From assembly GCA_900765105.1 (NCBI GenBank), contig CAAFQM010000154.1, positions 1-5,497 on the forward strand: a DNA stretch of 5,497 nucleotides, read 5' to 3'. The notes beneath the pieces are model-generated. The model did not search any database. It saw only the letters and a list, made by a program, of their open reading frames with translations, and was not told the origin of the DNA. The position numbers and the translations under genes are program-made. The stretch is from an uncultured Faecalibacterium sp. Its GTDB lineage: Bacteria; Bacillota; Clostridia; Oscillospirales; Ruminococcaceae. Every line of letters begins with the position of its first letter. Position 1 is the stretch's first letter. Shown here in pieces: positions 5,489 through 5,497 of the stretch.

Positions 5489-5494
5489 TTGACA
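5489..5494 (+). promoter_or_regulatory. Consensus -35 of a divergent promoter at the window edge
   Basis: TTGACA is a perfect -35 hexamer preceded by an A-rich run (5479-5485). The -10 would fall beyond the window. In most Firmicutes rpmH (ribosomal protein L34) is divergent from dnaA at this place, so this is probably its promoter, but the gene itself is not visible. Confidence 0.5.
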
Positions 5495-5497
5495 GAA

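Larger units (their letters stand above)
5241..5497. other. Region upstream of dnaA: promoter and putative second origin half
   Basis: This 257-bp stretch holds no credible gene. It contains the dnaA ribosome-binding site (5251-5254) and promoter, an AT-rich tract (5319-5355), DnaA-box-like sites TTTTCAACA (5262-5270), TATACCACA (5292-5300) and TTTTCCACG (5416-5424), and an inverted repeat CACGG/CCGTG (5421-5435). It shares 13- and 11-base sequences in inverted orientation with the dnaA-dnaN gap. In Bacillus the origin is split into two box clusters around dnaA, and this layout suggests the same. The right edge carries a promoter element facing out of the window. Confidence 0.65.

Overview
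This window is the chromosomal replication-origin neighbourhood of a Gram-positive bacterium of the Clostridia type. All six protein genes lie on the minus strand, in the order dnaA, dnaN, yaaA (S4 domain), recF, remB (DUF370), gyrB, read right to left. This is the classic Firmicutes origin cluster. G+C-rich third codon positions, a DnaA domain IV of clostridial type (FSGRDHST), LDGYRLA in the sliding clamp and the GyrB ATP-lid sequence suggest an Oscillospiraceae/Ruminococcaceae gut commensal, possibly near Faecalibacterium, Gemmiger or Subdoligranulum. The genus is inference only.

Layout. Positions 1-631 hold the N-terminal third of gyrB, cut by the window edge. Positions 632-716 are a short spacer with a weak hairpin. 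remB is at 717-974, followed by an 87-bp spacer (975-1061) with six TGCA motifs and a perfect palindrome. recF (1062-2183), yaaA (2183-2398) and dnaN (2411-3517) are packed tightly, with a TAATG stop/start overlap and a 12-nt gap, so they are probably co-transcribed and translationally coupled. The 400-bp gap at 3518-3917 carries no gene. It holds degenerate DnaA boxes, a GC cluster, a run of TAG triplets and an AT-rich tract in the order expected of a basal unwinding element. dnaA is at 3918-5240. Positions 5241-5497 carry the dnaA promoter, an AT-rich tract, more DnaA-box-like sites and, at the right edge, a consensus -35 facing right that probably serves a divergent gene outside the window (rpmH is usual there).

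How it works together. DnaA binds the repeats on both sides of its own gene and opens the origin. DnaN is the processivity clamp of the replisome. RecF loads RecA at gaps left by stalled forks, and GyrB (with GyrA) removes the positive supercoils ahead of the forks. YaaA is a small RNA-binding protein linked to ribosome assembly in Bacillus, and RemB is a small DNA-binding regulator family member. All genes point away from the origin, co-directional with the leftward fork.

I see no mobile element, CRISPR array, tRNA, rRNA or new gene system. The most interesting material is the origin DNA: repeats shared in mirror orientation across dnaA, an apparent DnaA-trio unwinding element, and the lack of any exact TTATCCACA box.
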